64,000 nucleotides of DNA, from positions 3,596,001 through 3,660,000 of the forward strand of contig OZ004595.1 of the NCBI GenBank assembly GCA_963924555.1, in the 5' to 3' direction. Both the position numbers and the translations under genes were made by a program. The notes below the pieces were generated by a model. That model saw nothing but the letters and a program-made list of their open reading frames with translations. It ran no database searches and was not told where the DNA came from. The stretch comes from Crambe crambe. Lineage: Eukaryota; Porifera; Demospongiae; Poecilosclerida; Crambeidae. The stretch's first letter is position 1. Every line of letters starts with the position of its first letter. Below are positions 11,501-22,381 of this stretch, in pieces.

Positions 11501-12782
11501 TATGGAATGGAACATATTTAGAGGGAATGGGTGTGGCCAATAGCCTTGCCACTGGAATCTTTGCATTTAAGCATTACCTACAGAAAATCCATTGAGAAGA
11601 AATTAAAGAACATTGTGTATTAGCTAGTATCTTAATATTGTATGATAATGAACCTAAAGTATGATGACTCCATATTCGAGTCCTTGTTCCATTCCATATT
11701 TGTATTGCTAGTCTATATGGTACAGTACAGTGCAGTACAGTCAAAGTGTAAAGTACGGAGTCCAGAAACATAATAAAGATACCTTTATCCTCTATACTTA
11801 ACTGGGAGTAATGCCAAATACCCCTGCCAAAATGAAAATGCACTATGGATGTTAAATCATTGCTGTTGACAAAAGATAGTTTCGCTAGGGCCAAGATCAC
11901 TTTATTTAATCACCATTGCACAAGATTCTCTGACTGCTAGTTGTATATAGTTGATATGCATAGCTAGCTAGCTAAATCTTGAAAATCTTTAGCTTCTTCC
12001 AAGCTCCATAACTTGTATCCCTACACAGGCCCCTTTGATGAAGTGGCTGAAAGTTAACTTCAGCCAGGCCTTTACTGCATGGGTGCACTTGAAGGCCTTG
12101 AGGGTGTTCACCGAGTCCGTATTGAGGTCAGTCATAGCAATTATTCTTGTTTGCTATATTTACTACTTCAAACATCACTAGTACCTATCTCCTGCTGATA
12201 TTCAAAGTTGAGAAATGCTTCCCTTTTGGTTTCTGTTTATGTGATTAAGCTATAATAATGATTCGTAGGAAGTTACTTTAAATTGGAACTTGTGGCCGAA
12301 TGATGTGACAGTGTTTGTAATTGTTATAGGTACAGTCTTCCTGTCAACTTTCAGGCAGTTGTCATGAAGCCACACAAGAAGAGTGATAAAAAACTAACAG
12401 AGACACTCAACCGCTTGTATGGTCATCTTGACTCCAAGTATATCGCCAATGAAGCTGCAGAGGTGAGTCAGAAACCTTTTGAGCAAAGTGGTTGGTCACC
12501 AGGTGGTCACACCACAGGACAGGATATGTACATAAACTGGTGACAAGGTCCACTGTGTTTGTGTTGGATTCTGCATGGAATATTAGTTGTAATCTTTGGT
12601 TCGTCCAGAACTAGACACTGGTTGAGAGTACTGAATGTATAGTGCTGGATGTCTGACCAAATTTTGTTTTAGCTCTATCTGTTATTTCTCTACAGCTGGA
12701 AATGCCAGGATTGACCTTTGATCAGCAGGACTACTATCCCTACGTTTTCTTCAAACTAAATCTCAATCTTTTGGAAAAATAG
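8587..12782 (+). CDS. ATP6V1C: V-type proton ATPase subunit C
   Basis: Subunit C belongs to the cytosolic V1 sector stator and controls reversible V1-Vo assembly. Eleven coding exons (8587-8712, 9076-9143, 9428-9521, 9646-9741, 10111-10202, 10365-10463, 10691-10852, 11362-11455, 12029-12126, 12330-12462, 12696-12782) give 382 aa, the same length as human ATP6V1C1. It starts [12 protein letters not shown] (human MTEFWLISAPGE). Family landmarks follow in order: [58 protein letters not shown] and the C-terminal [18 protein letters not shown]. All introns are GT-AG. One of them holds a foldback repeat. Confidence 0.97.
10504..10618. repeat. Foldback repeat in ATP6V1C intron 6
   Basis: The ends are inverted copies: TTTTAAAAAGGGAATA at about 10505 and TATTCCCTTTTTAAAA at about 10602. 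Inside, GCAATACTGTATAGAGTGAC and GCAGTACTGTATTGAGTGAC are direct copies 42 bp apart. It looks like a short MITE or hairpin element, and it lies 70-190 bp upstream of the next acceptor. Confidence 0.7.
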
Positions 12783-14756
12783 TAGACAGTACATTATTAT
12801 TATTTCATTGTAATATATCAATTGACAGTTATTGTATGAGGTGTTTCCACTTGTATTTTTGCGCAGCTGAGTTGCCACGTTGCGTAGCTGAGTGCACCTG
12901 AGCTAGAAAGTGGTGAGTGGAATTGTCTGGAAAAGCAAGCCAACAACAGCACCGGAGATTAATTGTATGATATCATCATAGCTAGAGCGGATGTTCTAAC
13001 AAGCTATATAGCTCGACACCTGAGTATCCTTTGTTAGCTGGGTTGAGAGCGAGTAATCTAGTGGATCTGAGAGCCGCACCGGTGTAGAACACAAACGTAA
13101 GTGTATAATATAAGTAGCATTTTAGTATGCAGCTATAACCCAACTAGCTCACTTACCAGCTGGTGGTAGACTAATACTGAACAGTAAACAGCTAGCGAGC
13201 TGCAATGCATTCTTATTGCTAATTATTATTATAATTATTAGCTATATAACTAAGAATTAGCAATCCTAACAAAGAGCAAACTGCACAATGCTGTGTTAAT
13301 TGAATTTAGCTACTGGAGGAATTCAAACCAGCTTATGGGGCATCACTGTCGTTAATTATGCTCAAAGAAATTTTGTTACTGTAACAAAAATTATTTTGCA
13401 TTATTTTGAATTAATATACATAGCTAATTATATGCACGCATGTACACATACCCGTGAACTAGACACTGAATGAACGAAGTGCCATGATGTGTAGTATCCT
13501 GAGTACAGAAAGGAGCCTAAAGGTTCAATCATAGCTACTTGGTAATTATTCCTCGCCCAGATTTTCTTTGAGTTAGATTAGAGTGGTAAGTATAATATAG
13601 AGCCAGATCACATACAAACTCCTTTGCACTCGTATAACAATCTGATTGGTCAATTATTACGATGGTACATAGGTTAGTTGCAACTTGCTGCTATGCTTAG
13701 TCTTCACATGTGTAACTATGAATAAGACTCCAAGTCACTTAACCAATGGCCTAGCTTATGCCACAGCCGTACCACCAGAGCCCTCTATTTCAGTATTTAG
13801 CTATAATTATAGGTGAATGCATAACTAAGGCACGAGTCTCACTCAGCTATGTTTACAGACTGAAGCAATATATGGGCTTTGGGATCACATGACTAATGAT
13901 GCTACCTTTTTAGGATGTCATAACACAGAATTACTCTATTGAAAACAAACTTCTCCTTTTGTAGTGTATGTAGTAACATCTTAAGTAGCTAGCTGTACTT
14001 GGATAAATATACTCACCTAAACTGGTCTTCCTTAAACTCTCCGAAGCTTTGCACGGAGAAATTCCCTAGACCTGACTACTCTAAATGATGACCTCTATAG
14101 TTATCTTTCCCATCTCATCATGATGTCGTCCTTGGTTCAGTTGGTTAACTTGAATCATTTCTACCTGTACAATTATGCACAGGCATATTATATAAGATTG
14201 CTTTTGCACATGTTGTGTTGGGATAGCCATTGATTATGGGATTTTATGGTTCATTAAAATAAAGACTTAGTTTACATGATTTCAAAGGACTATTACTAGT
14301 TGGGCGAGTGAAGTGAGTCCATACACTAATCATGTTATTGTATGGTTGCGTGTGTGTGTGTCCTTAACACATGGCAATCCATTCATGGATCCTGCATTCA
14401 GGTTCTTAGATGATAGTTTATGTAGCCAGTGGCGTTTTATTTGTTGTTGTTTTTTTTGACTGGCAGCAGGACATGACAGTTTTGCACATGCATAAAAACA
14501 ATGCTTAGCCTTTTGCACTTTCAGAATAGAGACTCAGAACGTACCCAATTAGTGCTAAAACATTTTTGTTGTATGTGTACACAGGTCAAATTTTGCCTCG
14601 GCACTGAATTGAAGTGCTGATATGGTACATACATACATCTTATTAGTACCACACGTAAATGGTTATACGCATGCACATGACCTTGGCATGGCATGCAGCT
14701 TAGCTAGCTAACTAGCTAGCAGGCATAGCAGTGAATTTAGTATGAGACAAAAAAGT

Positions 14757-15085
14757 ACCGGGAGCAACATGAAAGCCTTAGGTAAGCCACAAGAGCAGAG
14801 GGTACAAAGATCATCTGAAAAGGCAGCAAGAGAGCCTTAAATAGCAATAACAAGTCACAAGTAGGCAAGTTAGAAAGCAGAAAGAGATTTAAGCAGTGAG
14901 AGTAGAGGCAGTAAGTAAGTTAACGATCATACTGGGAGCAAGAAAACCAACATGAAAGCCATAAACAGCGAGAGCAGAGGGTATACAAAGCTCAAGATTT
15001 ATATTCAGCAGCAAGAGAGCCTACAAGAAAACCCTAAATAGCAAGAACAGAAGCTACAAAGTCATAAAGGCAGAGAGCTAATAAA
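14757..15085. repeat. Two diverged tandem units of about 175 bp, purine-rich
   Basis: Unit 1 starts GGGAGCAACATGAAAGCC (about 14760) and unit 2 GGGAGCAAGAAAACC then AACATGAAAGCC (about 14935). Shared landmarks occur in order: AGAGCAGAGGGTA, CAGCAAGAGAGCCT, AAATAGCAA and an AAGTCA or AAGTCATAAAGGCAG segment. The strand is strongly purine-rich (A plus G) throughout. Confidence 0.6.
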
Positions 15086-15479
15086 CCTAACCACCATAAC
15101 TAAATACTAACTTAGCTAAAGTCATTGATGTATAAATAACTTGCATGCAATTCTTTGGTCTTCCATGCTTTTGAGTGCTAATAGCATTAGAAACTGGCTA
15201 GGTAATTGCATGAGGCGAAGCTGAGTGCAATTTTAGACAGTTTCAAATGCAATTATACCAAATTGCATGTGATTGCCTATTAATCATGTGCATATGGTAG
15301 ATTACTTATATCAGCCAGGCAACTGCATGTAGGAAGAACCTGTAATGCTTATCATAAAACGCTTACATAAGCCTAGCGGCCAACAATCCACCTAGCACCT
15401 ACAATTCACTTTGAAAAAACGTAGAAATAAATCAAGCTAGCCTATGGGCCTACCATCTTCAGATCTGTTACTATGACTG

Positions 15480-15720
15480 CACAGCAAAAAATGTACAACT
15501 CGTAACTGGTCTGGATTGCCCCACATACCAGTTATGACCTGTACACATGTAACAGGTCAGTACAAGTCTGTAACAGGTCCGTATTTTTGGACTGTATCAG
15601 ACCTGCTGCCCCACGGACTGCCTACAGATCAAAAATTAGTGCCTAGGGTTTACAGATTTTGTTCTGTTACATATACATACCTGTTACAGGCTGGTTACAA
15701 GTTGTAGATTTTTCGCTGTG
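15480..15720. mobile_element. 241-bp MITE, nested
   Basis: Terminal inverted repeats of about 34 bp: CACAGCAAAAAATGTACAAC at 15480, and the reverse complement of the right end reads CACAGCGAAAAATCTACAAC. The interior has several CTGTTACAGG/ACAGGTC palindromic pieces. It has no coding potential. It lies inside the larger 14.6-15.8 kb repeat, so it inserted later. Confidence 0.75.
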
Positions 15721-15873
15721 TAGTCTAGATGTAGGAATGCAATAATATGAGTGAAATTAGGGATTAATTTCATGGGAATCATGAGTGAACAGGAATATAT
15801 GATTATGATTACGTGCCGAGGCATCAAGTCTTTTAAAAGACAAACTTGTTGATTCTCATGTAGGATAATAACT

Positions 15874-18800
15874 ATGGCTGTGAGGTTGGTCTTATGCTTG
15901 ACTGCCTCCCTGGTGGTCTCGCAAGTATCATCACAGGCACCAGGTGATCATGATGAAACTTGTCGTACGGGTATAAACAGACCTGCTCATATATTTCCTT
16001 CTGATTGGGAGATTTTGATGGACACTCGTGACTACAATAATCTGTTTCAAGGAAGGGGTGCACCATGGGTGAAGGGAGATTTTGATACTGACATAACACG
16101 CCAAGTAATGAGAAATATCATCATTGTAGCTAGTGTTATTAACGTCATTATCTCATAGTTTGTTCAGGTCATCAGTGGACAGTGCAACTGGCAAATGAGG
16201 ACAGAATCATGTCAATCAAGCATACCACAGAACAATTGGCTCTTCTCACAATATATAAGTTATGAGAATACTAATGAAATTTTCATCAACATCACCTATG
16301 ACTTTTCTCTGTGTCGTGCTGAAGGCTGTAGCAAGCCCTACGTCACACTGCGCAGATTTGATACTGATGCTCCAGTAAGCGATACTGTACGTCGGACCAC
16401 TGGCAACTATAATCTAGGGTTAGTTGGTGACCAGCCAACACGTCTCGAGCAACCACCTTCTGCTGATAGGGCCGTAGGAATGACTTTAAACATGGTTCGT
16501 CCTTCTGTACGCAGGAGAGGTTTTTACTTAGGAATACATGACGAGGGCACATGTGGCAGTGTTATTAGAATCATCATGTATTATCGTGTGGTCCATGGCC
16601 GTACTCAGACCCTCCTAACATGTCCTGATGTACCACTACCACCACTGCAACAGCCACAGTCTACTTCACAAGGATTGTGTACTTGTGCACCCAATGCCAG
16701 CCCTGCACCTGGTTCAACACTGCAGAGAACTTGTCGTACAGATAGCACGTGTAATGAAAATCAAGACTGTGCCTGCAGCCCAGGGTTCGAGTTCAATAGT
16801 GGGAATTGCCGAGGTATGAAAATATGCTGTACATGACTGATGACCTTTACCACTCGAAATCCAACTGCCTTAATTGGAGAATCTAAAATTGAGGTGTTCT
16901 TATGCAGATTTTTTTTAGGTGGGGTGAGTGACCCCCCCCCCCCTCGAAAATATTGTATTGACATCTTTCATCCGTACCATAGGTGCTGCCAACTACCTTG
17001 ATCACCTTGCTTATAAGTTTGGCTCATTTTTCTGATTTTCAGCTAAGCCTACCATTGATTTCTCCCTTTGCAGCCTTATCATGCAATTCTCTAATGCCCA
17101 CCATAAATCAGGCACATACTCACTGTTAAGCTTGGTGTGTGCCTATTGGTAGTGGTAGCAGATTTGTTTTTCTAAGCCCACACATTGATAGATTCCACTG
17201 TATATTTAAAATTATGCTGAATAATCAAAATTGTAGCATGTCCTGAAGGTATGTACAAGTTTGGCATCAGCAACTCGACCTGTTTACAATGTCCTGCTAA
17301 CAGTGAGAACAGAGGATCCAATAACTCTATCTGCTCATGTATTCCACCACACCAAAGAGATCCAGAGAAACCAAGTGATCCTTGCACTAGTAAGTGGTGT
17401 GTATGTAGCTATGATCTTCTCATTAATTAATTAATGAAACAAGCTTTATCAGGTGAAAATTTCATTTACTCACCTTTCTATTAAATTTTTTGGGAGTGTG
17501 TAAACAGTGGACTGGATCACTGGACCGGATCACTGGACTGGACCACTGGACTAACCTTTGACCTTAATATATGCTACATATTTCAGGAGTAAGGGATAAT
17601 GTCTAGCTAGCAGTATATGGAGCATTTCCCAGTGGGCTACATATTACCTAAAACAATAATGGAGACGGAGGCCATGGCCCCCACTCTCCAGATCTCTACC
17701 TTAATTTTGAAGCTACTATATATTGTAATACACTTACAGATTACTGTACTACTACTTGGCATGCAGTAGTTACATTACTGTACATACAGTGCCATGTAAA
17801 TGCAGTTAGCTGAATGTATTACTACATGCAATCACTACAGTGCCATGTCTACCTCATAGTTCATACAAAAAATGGGCCCAGTAACCATATCAGAGATGTA
17901 ACACATTTTATGGAGACATTCATCTGACCACTACTTTTTCAGTGTTCATTTTGCAGTAACGGTTACATTGAACTGTAGTGATTGCATGTATAGTAATACA
18001 TACATTTTAGCTTCTGTTGATTAGCCTCGGCAGCACCGGAGTGCCGAAGGCAACTATGATGGTACATATTAATAGCATGCGCAATGATGCACGGTGATGT
18101 GTATCGAGCACTTGCATTAACAAGCATAGCAAGCCTAGCTAGCTACAACACAACTTCAAGCTCTACTATAGTACTAAAGACAAACAGACAGGCTCAGGCT
18201 CGCAGTCACTACGTAGTAATGCTACACCGTGAAGAGAGTGCTGATGCTTCTTGGCTGTCTTTGCCAACAAATCAAGCCCAGGCAGAGAACTGACTAAAAG
18301 ACAGCAATGAACAAAAGTAACAGAGATTGCAATGTACACCAACTAGGTGATCGTTTGACGTGCCAAAGAGAGAGCCATGGTGAAGTGAAAGAATCCAGTA
18401 CACATACTTCAATCAAAGCATGCGCAGTTTGAAAGCATTGAACAGCAATAAATACCAACCTTACTACAATAACCCATGTTGCTCAGTGCAATTTTAATAA
18501 TATTTATAATAAAGGTTGCACTGAAGTCGTGCCGAGGCATTCCTAGTCTTTTTAAAAGACTAAATTGTTACTCCAGAGGCTTCCAGTAATACAAATTCTG
18601 GACTGGTTGTAAGCAAAGTTAAATGTAACTTGACCTCATAGTAATTGTATGCAAAATAATGGGCTCATTAAAATATTCCATTCCATACATTCCCATTGAA
18701 ATTACACCTGTGACCACTACTTTCAGTGCTCCACCACTTAATCAAACTAGTGCTATAAAGTATAGCTCAATCAAAATTAGTACTGAATTTCAAAATTTCA

Positions 18801-19841
18801 TAGTAGAAAGTTAAAGGGTAGTCCAATAGTCCAGTTCGTCCAGTCCACAATTTACACACTCCCACTATTTTCAGGGTATCCTAGCTTCAGGGTGGGTCAA
18901 ACTAACCATTCCTGCCCCATAATAGTTCCCCCCCATGCTGAATTGGTTACACAAAATTTTTATAGCAAATGAGGATAGAACCTTAATCATGTCAACTTGT
19001 TTTCAACTGTACCTTATAGTACCTCCCTCTTCTCCCCGTCTTATTCCTGGCAGAGGAGGAGCTCCACAAGTTGGCGTGGGGTCAAGGTCTATCACTGTGT
19101 GTTGGCTGCCTGCTATAAACAGTGGTGGACTAAACAATGTTCACTACAATATTTATCTGTATGACACCAATCAAGATAATCCAATTTTCAACAAAGTCAA
19201 CCCAGAGGGTATCATGCATGAAAGAAGTGCCAGTACGAATAATGACAGAATATGTTATGAGGCAACTGGTGTTGATCCTCAGACAAGTTATGGAGTGGTT
19301 GTTGTTTCTGCTAATGGAGCTACTGGAAATCCTCAAACACTAACAAACCTGGAAGCAGTCCAAAATCGCTCTGTGGTGTTCTTTGTGGCCTTGGGAAGCG
19401 ACTTAGCCCCTCGCTGTGAATGTAAGACCTAGTCTCACAACTCAACCCTTTACCCTTAAAAAGGCTGGGTCAGCCTGCAAGACCACATTTAATTGTGTAG
19501 CCATAGCAATGGCCGAGACCTTAAATAAATCTGTACCTAGTTCAAAACTGATGCTCTGATTTTGTTTTACAGTGGCGGGAGCAGTGGTCGGTACTCTACT
19601 TCTTACTGCATTAGTGACTGCTGGTATTACAACCCTCGTAGTAGTACTTGTCATGAAATTTTGCTTCAACAAAAGTCAATCATCCACACAAGACTATTCA
19701 AGAAAAAGTGAACCATCTAGCAAGCCTAGCAACATGAATTACCATGCTGGGAGTGAGAAGGTAGATATCTCAAGAGAAAAGATGGCTCCTCATCCTCGTA
19801 AACCACCTCCACGGCCACCCACTAAGCCTTCATATGCTTGA
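15874..19841 (+). CDS. Eph-type receptor ectodomain with TM and short proline-rich tail, no kinase
   Basis: Exons 15874-16104, 16168-16813, 17237-17389, 19020-19421 and 19573-19841 encode 566 aa. Order: signal peptide (1-25); Eph ligand-binding domain (about 40-230) with EILMDTR, QNNWLFSQYI, RRGFYLGIHDEGTCGSVI and MYYRV; a cysteine-rich block; an Eph-type GCC2/EGF-like module (CPEGMYKFGISNSTCLQCPA); one fibronectin III domain beginning PPSSPR (Eph receptors normally have two); a TM helix (about 482-508, VVGTLLLTALVTAGITTLVV); and a tail of about 60 residues with PxxP motifs (PHPRKPPPRPPTKPSYA) before the stop. AATAAA lies at 19916. There is no kinase, SAM domain or further exon before the next gene. 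It may bind ephrin-like ligands and signal through SH3 partners, or act as a decoy; both are inference. Confidence 0.88.
17492..18863. mobile_element. Inverted-repeat element in the FN3-proximal intron
   Basis: The left end GGGAGTGTGTAAACAGTGGA (17492) matches the reverse complement of the right end (GGGAGTGTGTAAATTGTGGA, ending at 18863). Similarity continues through repeated CACTGGACTGG-type pieces for about 50 bp. The left arm has extra copies of a GATCACTGGAC unit. Interior palindromes (ATTACTACATGCAATCACTA near 17819, inverted near 17970) are also present. No target duplication was recognised. The element fills most of the 1.63-kb intron. Confidence 0.6.
18024..18538. mobile_element. Second copy of the GCCTCGGCA-ended MITE
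   Basis: GCCTCGGCA at 18024 and GTGCCGAGGC at 18529-18538 bound about 515 bp. The left end continues, like the 14.6-kb copy, into a segment ending ATGGTACATA, and the right end into AGTCTTTTTAAAAGACT. It is nested inside the 17.5-18.9 kb inverted-repeat element. Confidence 0.5.
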
Positions 19842-20077
19842 AATCAAACTATTTTATACATTCAGGATATTTTTTTAGCTGTACATGTATTATTACACTA
19901 TTGTATTGGAATTTTAATAAAATGTCCCCTTTTGGTAGATTGTAGGATCCCTATAATTATATTGATCTGTATTGCTACATGTGCCCGGCAATATTATCTC
20001 TTGTACCCAATGCTGGAGTATGGGATAACATGGTGGTAGCTCTTCCTCCGTTTGGGGGCGGGGCTGCCGGGCTATGC

Positions 20078-20640
20078 TACTGGTGACCACTTTAAAACTT
20101 GTTGTATGGGTATTAACAGACCTGCTCATAACGTTATGTTTCCTTCTGGTTGGGAGATTTTGATGCACCCTACAATCATACAGATGAAAATCAAGACTGT
20201 GCCCGCAGCAGCCCAGGATTTGAACAGTAAGCTTACATGTACAACAGTGAACTGACTATTAAAAAAGACATGTTCTTTGAATTTTAATGGTGTGTATGTA
20301 CAAACTTGATTCCCCAGCCAGCCATAATCAATTATTGTTTCAGTTACTGGAAATCCTCAAACATTAATAAACTTGGATGCAGTCAAATTGCTCTGTGGTG
20401 TTCTTTGTGGGCTTGGGAAATGACTTAACCTGAGCACTCATTACCTGCAGAAAATACATTTGAATTGTAAACATTCATTTGTTTTGCTTTATCGTTTGTT
20501 TACAGTGATAGGAGCAGTGATTTTTTATTGCATTAGTGACTGCTGATATTACAACCCTCATAATAGTATATACTTGTCATGAAAATCTGCTTCAACAAGA
20601 GTTAATCATCTCTACACAAGATTATTCACCAGGCGACATG
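20078..20640 (+). pseudogene. Decayed partial duplicate of the Eph-type receptor
   Basis: Three stretches resemble the intact gene in the same order. 20078-20170 matches exon 1 (ATTAACAGACCTGCTCATAA, TGGGAGATTTTGATG). 20180-20228 matches the end of exon 2 (GAAAATCAAGACTGTGCC). 20340-20640 matches the end of the FN3 exon and the TM exon (ACTGGAAATCCTCAAAC, GTGACTGCTGATATTACAAC). A piece of the intron ahead of the TM exon is kept, so this is a DNA-level tandem duplicate rather than a retrocopy. Internal parts are missing and the frame is broken in several places. Confidence 0.85.
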
Positions 20641-20731
20641 AATTACAGTGCAATGTACCTAAAACAGAAACATCAGAGAAATGACACTACAGCAGTGCAT
20701 TTTCTTTCATAGTATTAATATTGCTGGTTAT

Positions 20732-22186
20732 CTAACATGCTAGCCGTACTCTATCAACTGCTATCAGTAAAGTATCATTCTGAAGGTATTTGGGAATCAG
20801 TCTATCCAATGAAGCAAACTTTAATATCCCCCATCCACCTGACATATCACAATCTTGAACTCTGCCAGAATACTCTTCATCCACACCTTCATGGAAACTT
20901 ACAGTACGAATAATATGATCATTGGCTTCTTTCTGGTCAATGAGTCGTAGAGTTACAGAACCTCTAAATGGCCACTTTTGCAGATCATCGTACTTTCCCT
21001 TCATGATGCACACATACACAGATAAATCACGCCCTTCACTTGTGCCATGCCCATTTGGATAAATCTTGAGACACATCATGACACCCTGAGCATGAGTGTA
21101 AAAAGGTGCAGAGATCCACTTCATCTGCTTTAGTTGGAGCTGAGAGACTGAATGGATGGTGAACTGCAAAGGCACCACACAGATCAAGGATTTTAGTGCT
21201 TCAAGTTCTTCTAAATAAAGTTTTTTCTCCACTACATTGGAGTTCTTAATATTCTCATCTGCTACATCAGGTACTACAAACTGGATAGGCAACTTTACAC
21301 CATGGAGGTTTTGTTTATTAAGTGATATCTCGGATTCATCCATTCTGTGTTGCATCATCATTATTGTTGATTTGAGTTGTTCATTTTCCTTTTCAAGGTG
21401 GGCTATTTTTGATTCGCAATTTTCGAGCTTTTTTTCCAGGCTATTCTTAAAATATCTATTCTGTAGTGTTAGGTGAGTTCCAATCTCTTCTGCAATGTGG
21501 AGTTCCATATCTGCAGGAGCCAGAGCAATTTTGCAGCCAGCATATGAAAACTCACATTCCACAGCACGTACTTGACAGTCCTCTGACAAATGTCTTTCTA
21601 GATGCTGCCTCTGGGGAAAAACTCCACACTCATTAGGGCAACTAACAGGACGAGAAGGGCATACAGGCCAATGACGAACTGTTACATCTTCACGAGATGA
21701 TTGATACTCATGGCAATAGTCACAGCTATATGGAATTTTGGGACATTCATCTAATTGATGATAAGAAATCTTCTTTCTTTCCATCCACATATTGCAGTCC
21801 TTGCACTTCACTTGAATATATGCACACCCTTTATCAGAAGAGCTCAAATGTTCTTCTATCTGTCCAAGCTCCCCTTGCCAATCACAACCAGACTTGGAAT
21901 GCAAACAATATACCTTCATTGCTTTTAATGTACGAGAGAGTCTTTTATCAGGAAGTATAGTGCCAAACTCCTCATTACATAGAGGACAAGGCTTTTGGCA
22001 AGATTGAATAGCTTTTATACAAATGTAACAGAAACTGTAGCCACAACAGTCTACAATGTAGGGATCGTGGAGAACGCATAGGCAGACTGGACACTTTATC
22101 TGCAACAACTCACTAGGGCATTCAACAAAGTTACAATCATAACCATGGCTACCTCTTCCATCATAGCCAGCTCCCGATCGATTCAT
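20732..22186 (-). CDS. TRAF-family adaptor / E3 ligase (RING, TRAF zinc fingers, MATH), intronless
   Basis: TRAFs couple TNF-receptor/TLR-type receptors to NF-kB and JNK pathways. The protein of about 484 aa is uninterrupted. It has a RING finger (CPVCLCVLHDPYIVDCCGYS, then CPLC), two TRAF-type zinc-finger blocks with repeated Cys/His pairs (CAYIQVKCKDC, CPKIPYSCDYC, CPSRPVSCPNECG), a coiled coil (about 250-290, KKLENCESKIAHLEKENEQL) and a C-terminal MATH-like region (WPFRGSVTLRLIDQ, GWGILKFASL). I chose Met at 22186 because it immediately precedes the conserved part. The frame stays open for 71 more codons upstream, but those overlap the divergent SPEN start. Which vertebrate TRAF it corresponds to is unclear. 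Confidence 0.88.
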   Translation of the reverse strand: MNRSGAGYDGRGSHGYDCNFVECPSELLQIKCPVCLCVLHDPYIVDCCGYSFCYICIKAIQSCQKPCPLCNEEFGTILPDKRLSRTLKAMKVYCLHSKSGCDWQGELGQIEEHLSSSDKGCAYIQVKCKDCNMWMERKKISYHQLDECPKIPYSCDYCHEYQSSREDVTVRHWPVCPSRPVSCPNECGVFPQRQHLERHLSEDCQVRAVECEFSYAGCKIALAPADMELHIAEEIGTHLTLQNRYFKNSLEKKLENCESKIAHLEKENEQLKSTIMMMQHRMDESEISLNKQNLHGVKLPIQFVVPDVADENIKNSNVVEKKLYLEELEALKSLICVVPLQFTIHSVSQLQLKQMKWISAPFYTHAQGVMMCLKIYPNGHGTSEGRDLSVYVCIMKGKYDDLQKWPFRGSVTLRLIDQKEANDHIIRTVSFHEGVDEEYSGRVQDCDMSGGWGILKFASLDRLIPKYLQNDTLLIAVDRVRLAC

Positions 22187-22381
22187 CTGATACTCTAGTA
22201 AGTATCTTTCAGAAAAGAATGGCCGCCGCGCGCACACAGCAGATGATCTGTACACGTGAGCATAGATTTTCTTTTTCTTTTTTGTTCTAAATAAAGCTCT
22301 CTTAGCGATGCTGAAGATAGTAGCTCCTATGCTATGTGAATTCTCACTAATTCTGAACCCATTAACGTCGCAGAAATAATA
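22187..22381. promoter_or_regulatory. Shared divergent promoter of TRAF and SPEN
   Basis: Only 195 bp separate the TRAF ATG (minus) from the SPEN ATG (plus). The segment is locally GC-richer (GGCCGCCGCGCGCAC near 22222) and has no obvious TATA box, which suits a CpG-type bidirectional promoter. Confidence 0.55.

Larger units (their letters stand above)
14595..15822. mobile_element. MITE-like element ending in GCCTCGGCAC repeats
   Basis: GCCTCGGCAC at 14595-14604 and its reverse complement GTGCCGAGGC at 15813-15822 bound about 1.2 kb without coding potential. The same ends occur at 18024 and 18529-18538. In both copies the right end continues into a palindromic AGTCTTTTAAAAGAC-type segment, so the true terminus may extend to about 15840. 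The interior holds a diverged tandem repeat (14757-15085) and another MITE (15480-15720). Confidence 0.5.
12783..15873. other. Gene-poor stretch: ATP6V1C 3' end, likely leader exon, nested MITEs
   Basis: No protein gene seen. Around 13020-13096 a GC-richer segment ends in AACACAAAC|GTAAGT. With the acceptor TCATGTAG ending near 15862, this could form a non-coding first exon and long leader intron for the Eph-like gene that begins at 15874. The rest is AT-rich and repeat-laden: the elements at 14595-15822 and 15480-15720, plus AGCTAGCT-type palindromes. Confidence 0.45.

Noticed and set aside
14595-15822. CRISPR-like array suggested by repeated short motifs
   Set aside because: The genome is eukaryotic and the repeats are diverged, irregularly spaced and without spacers of constant length.
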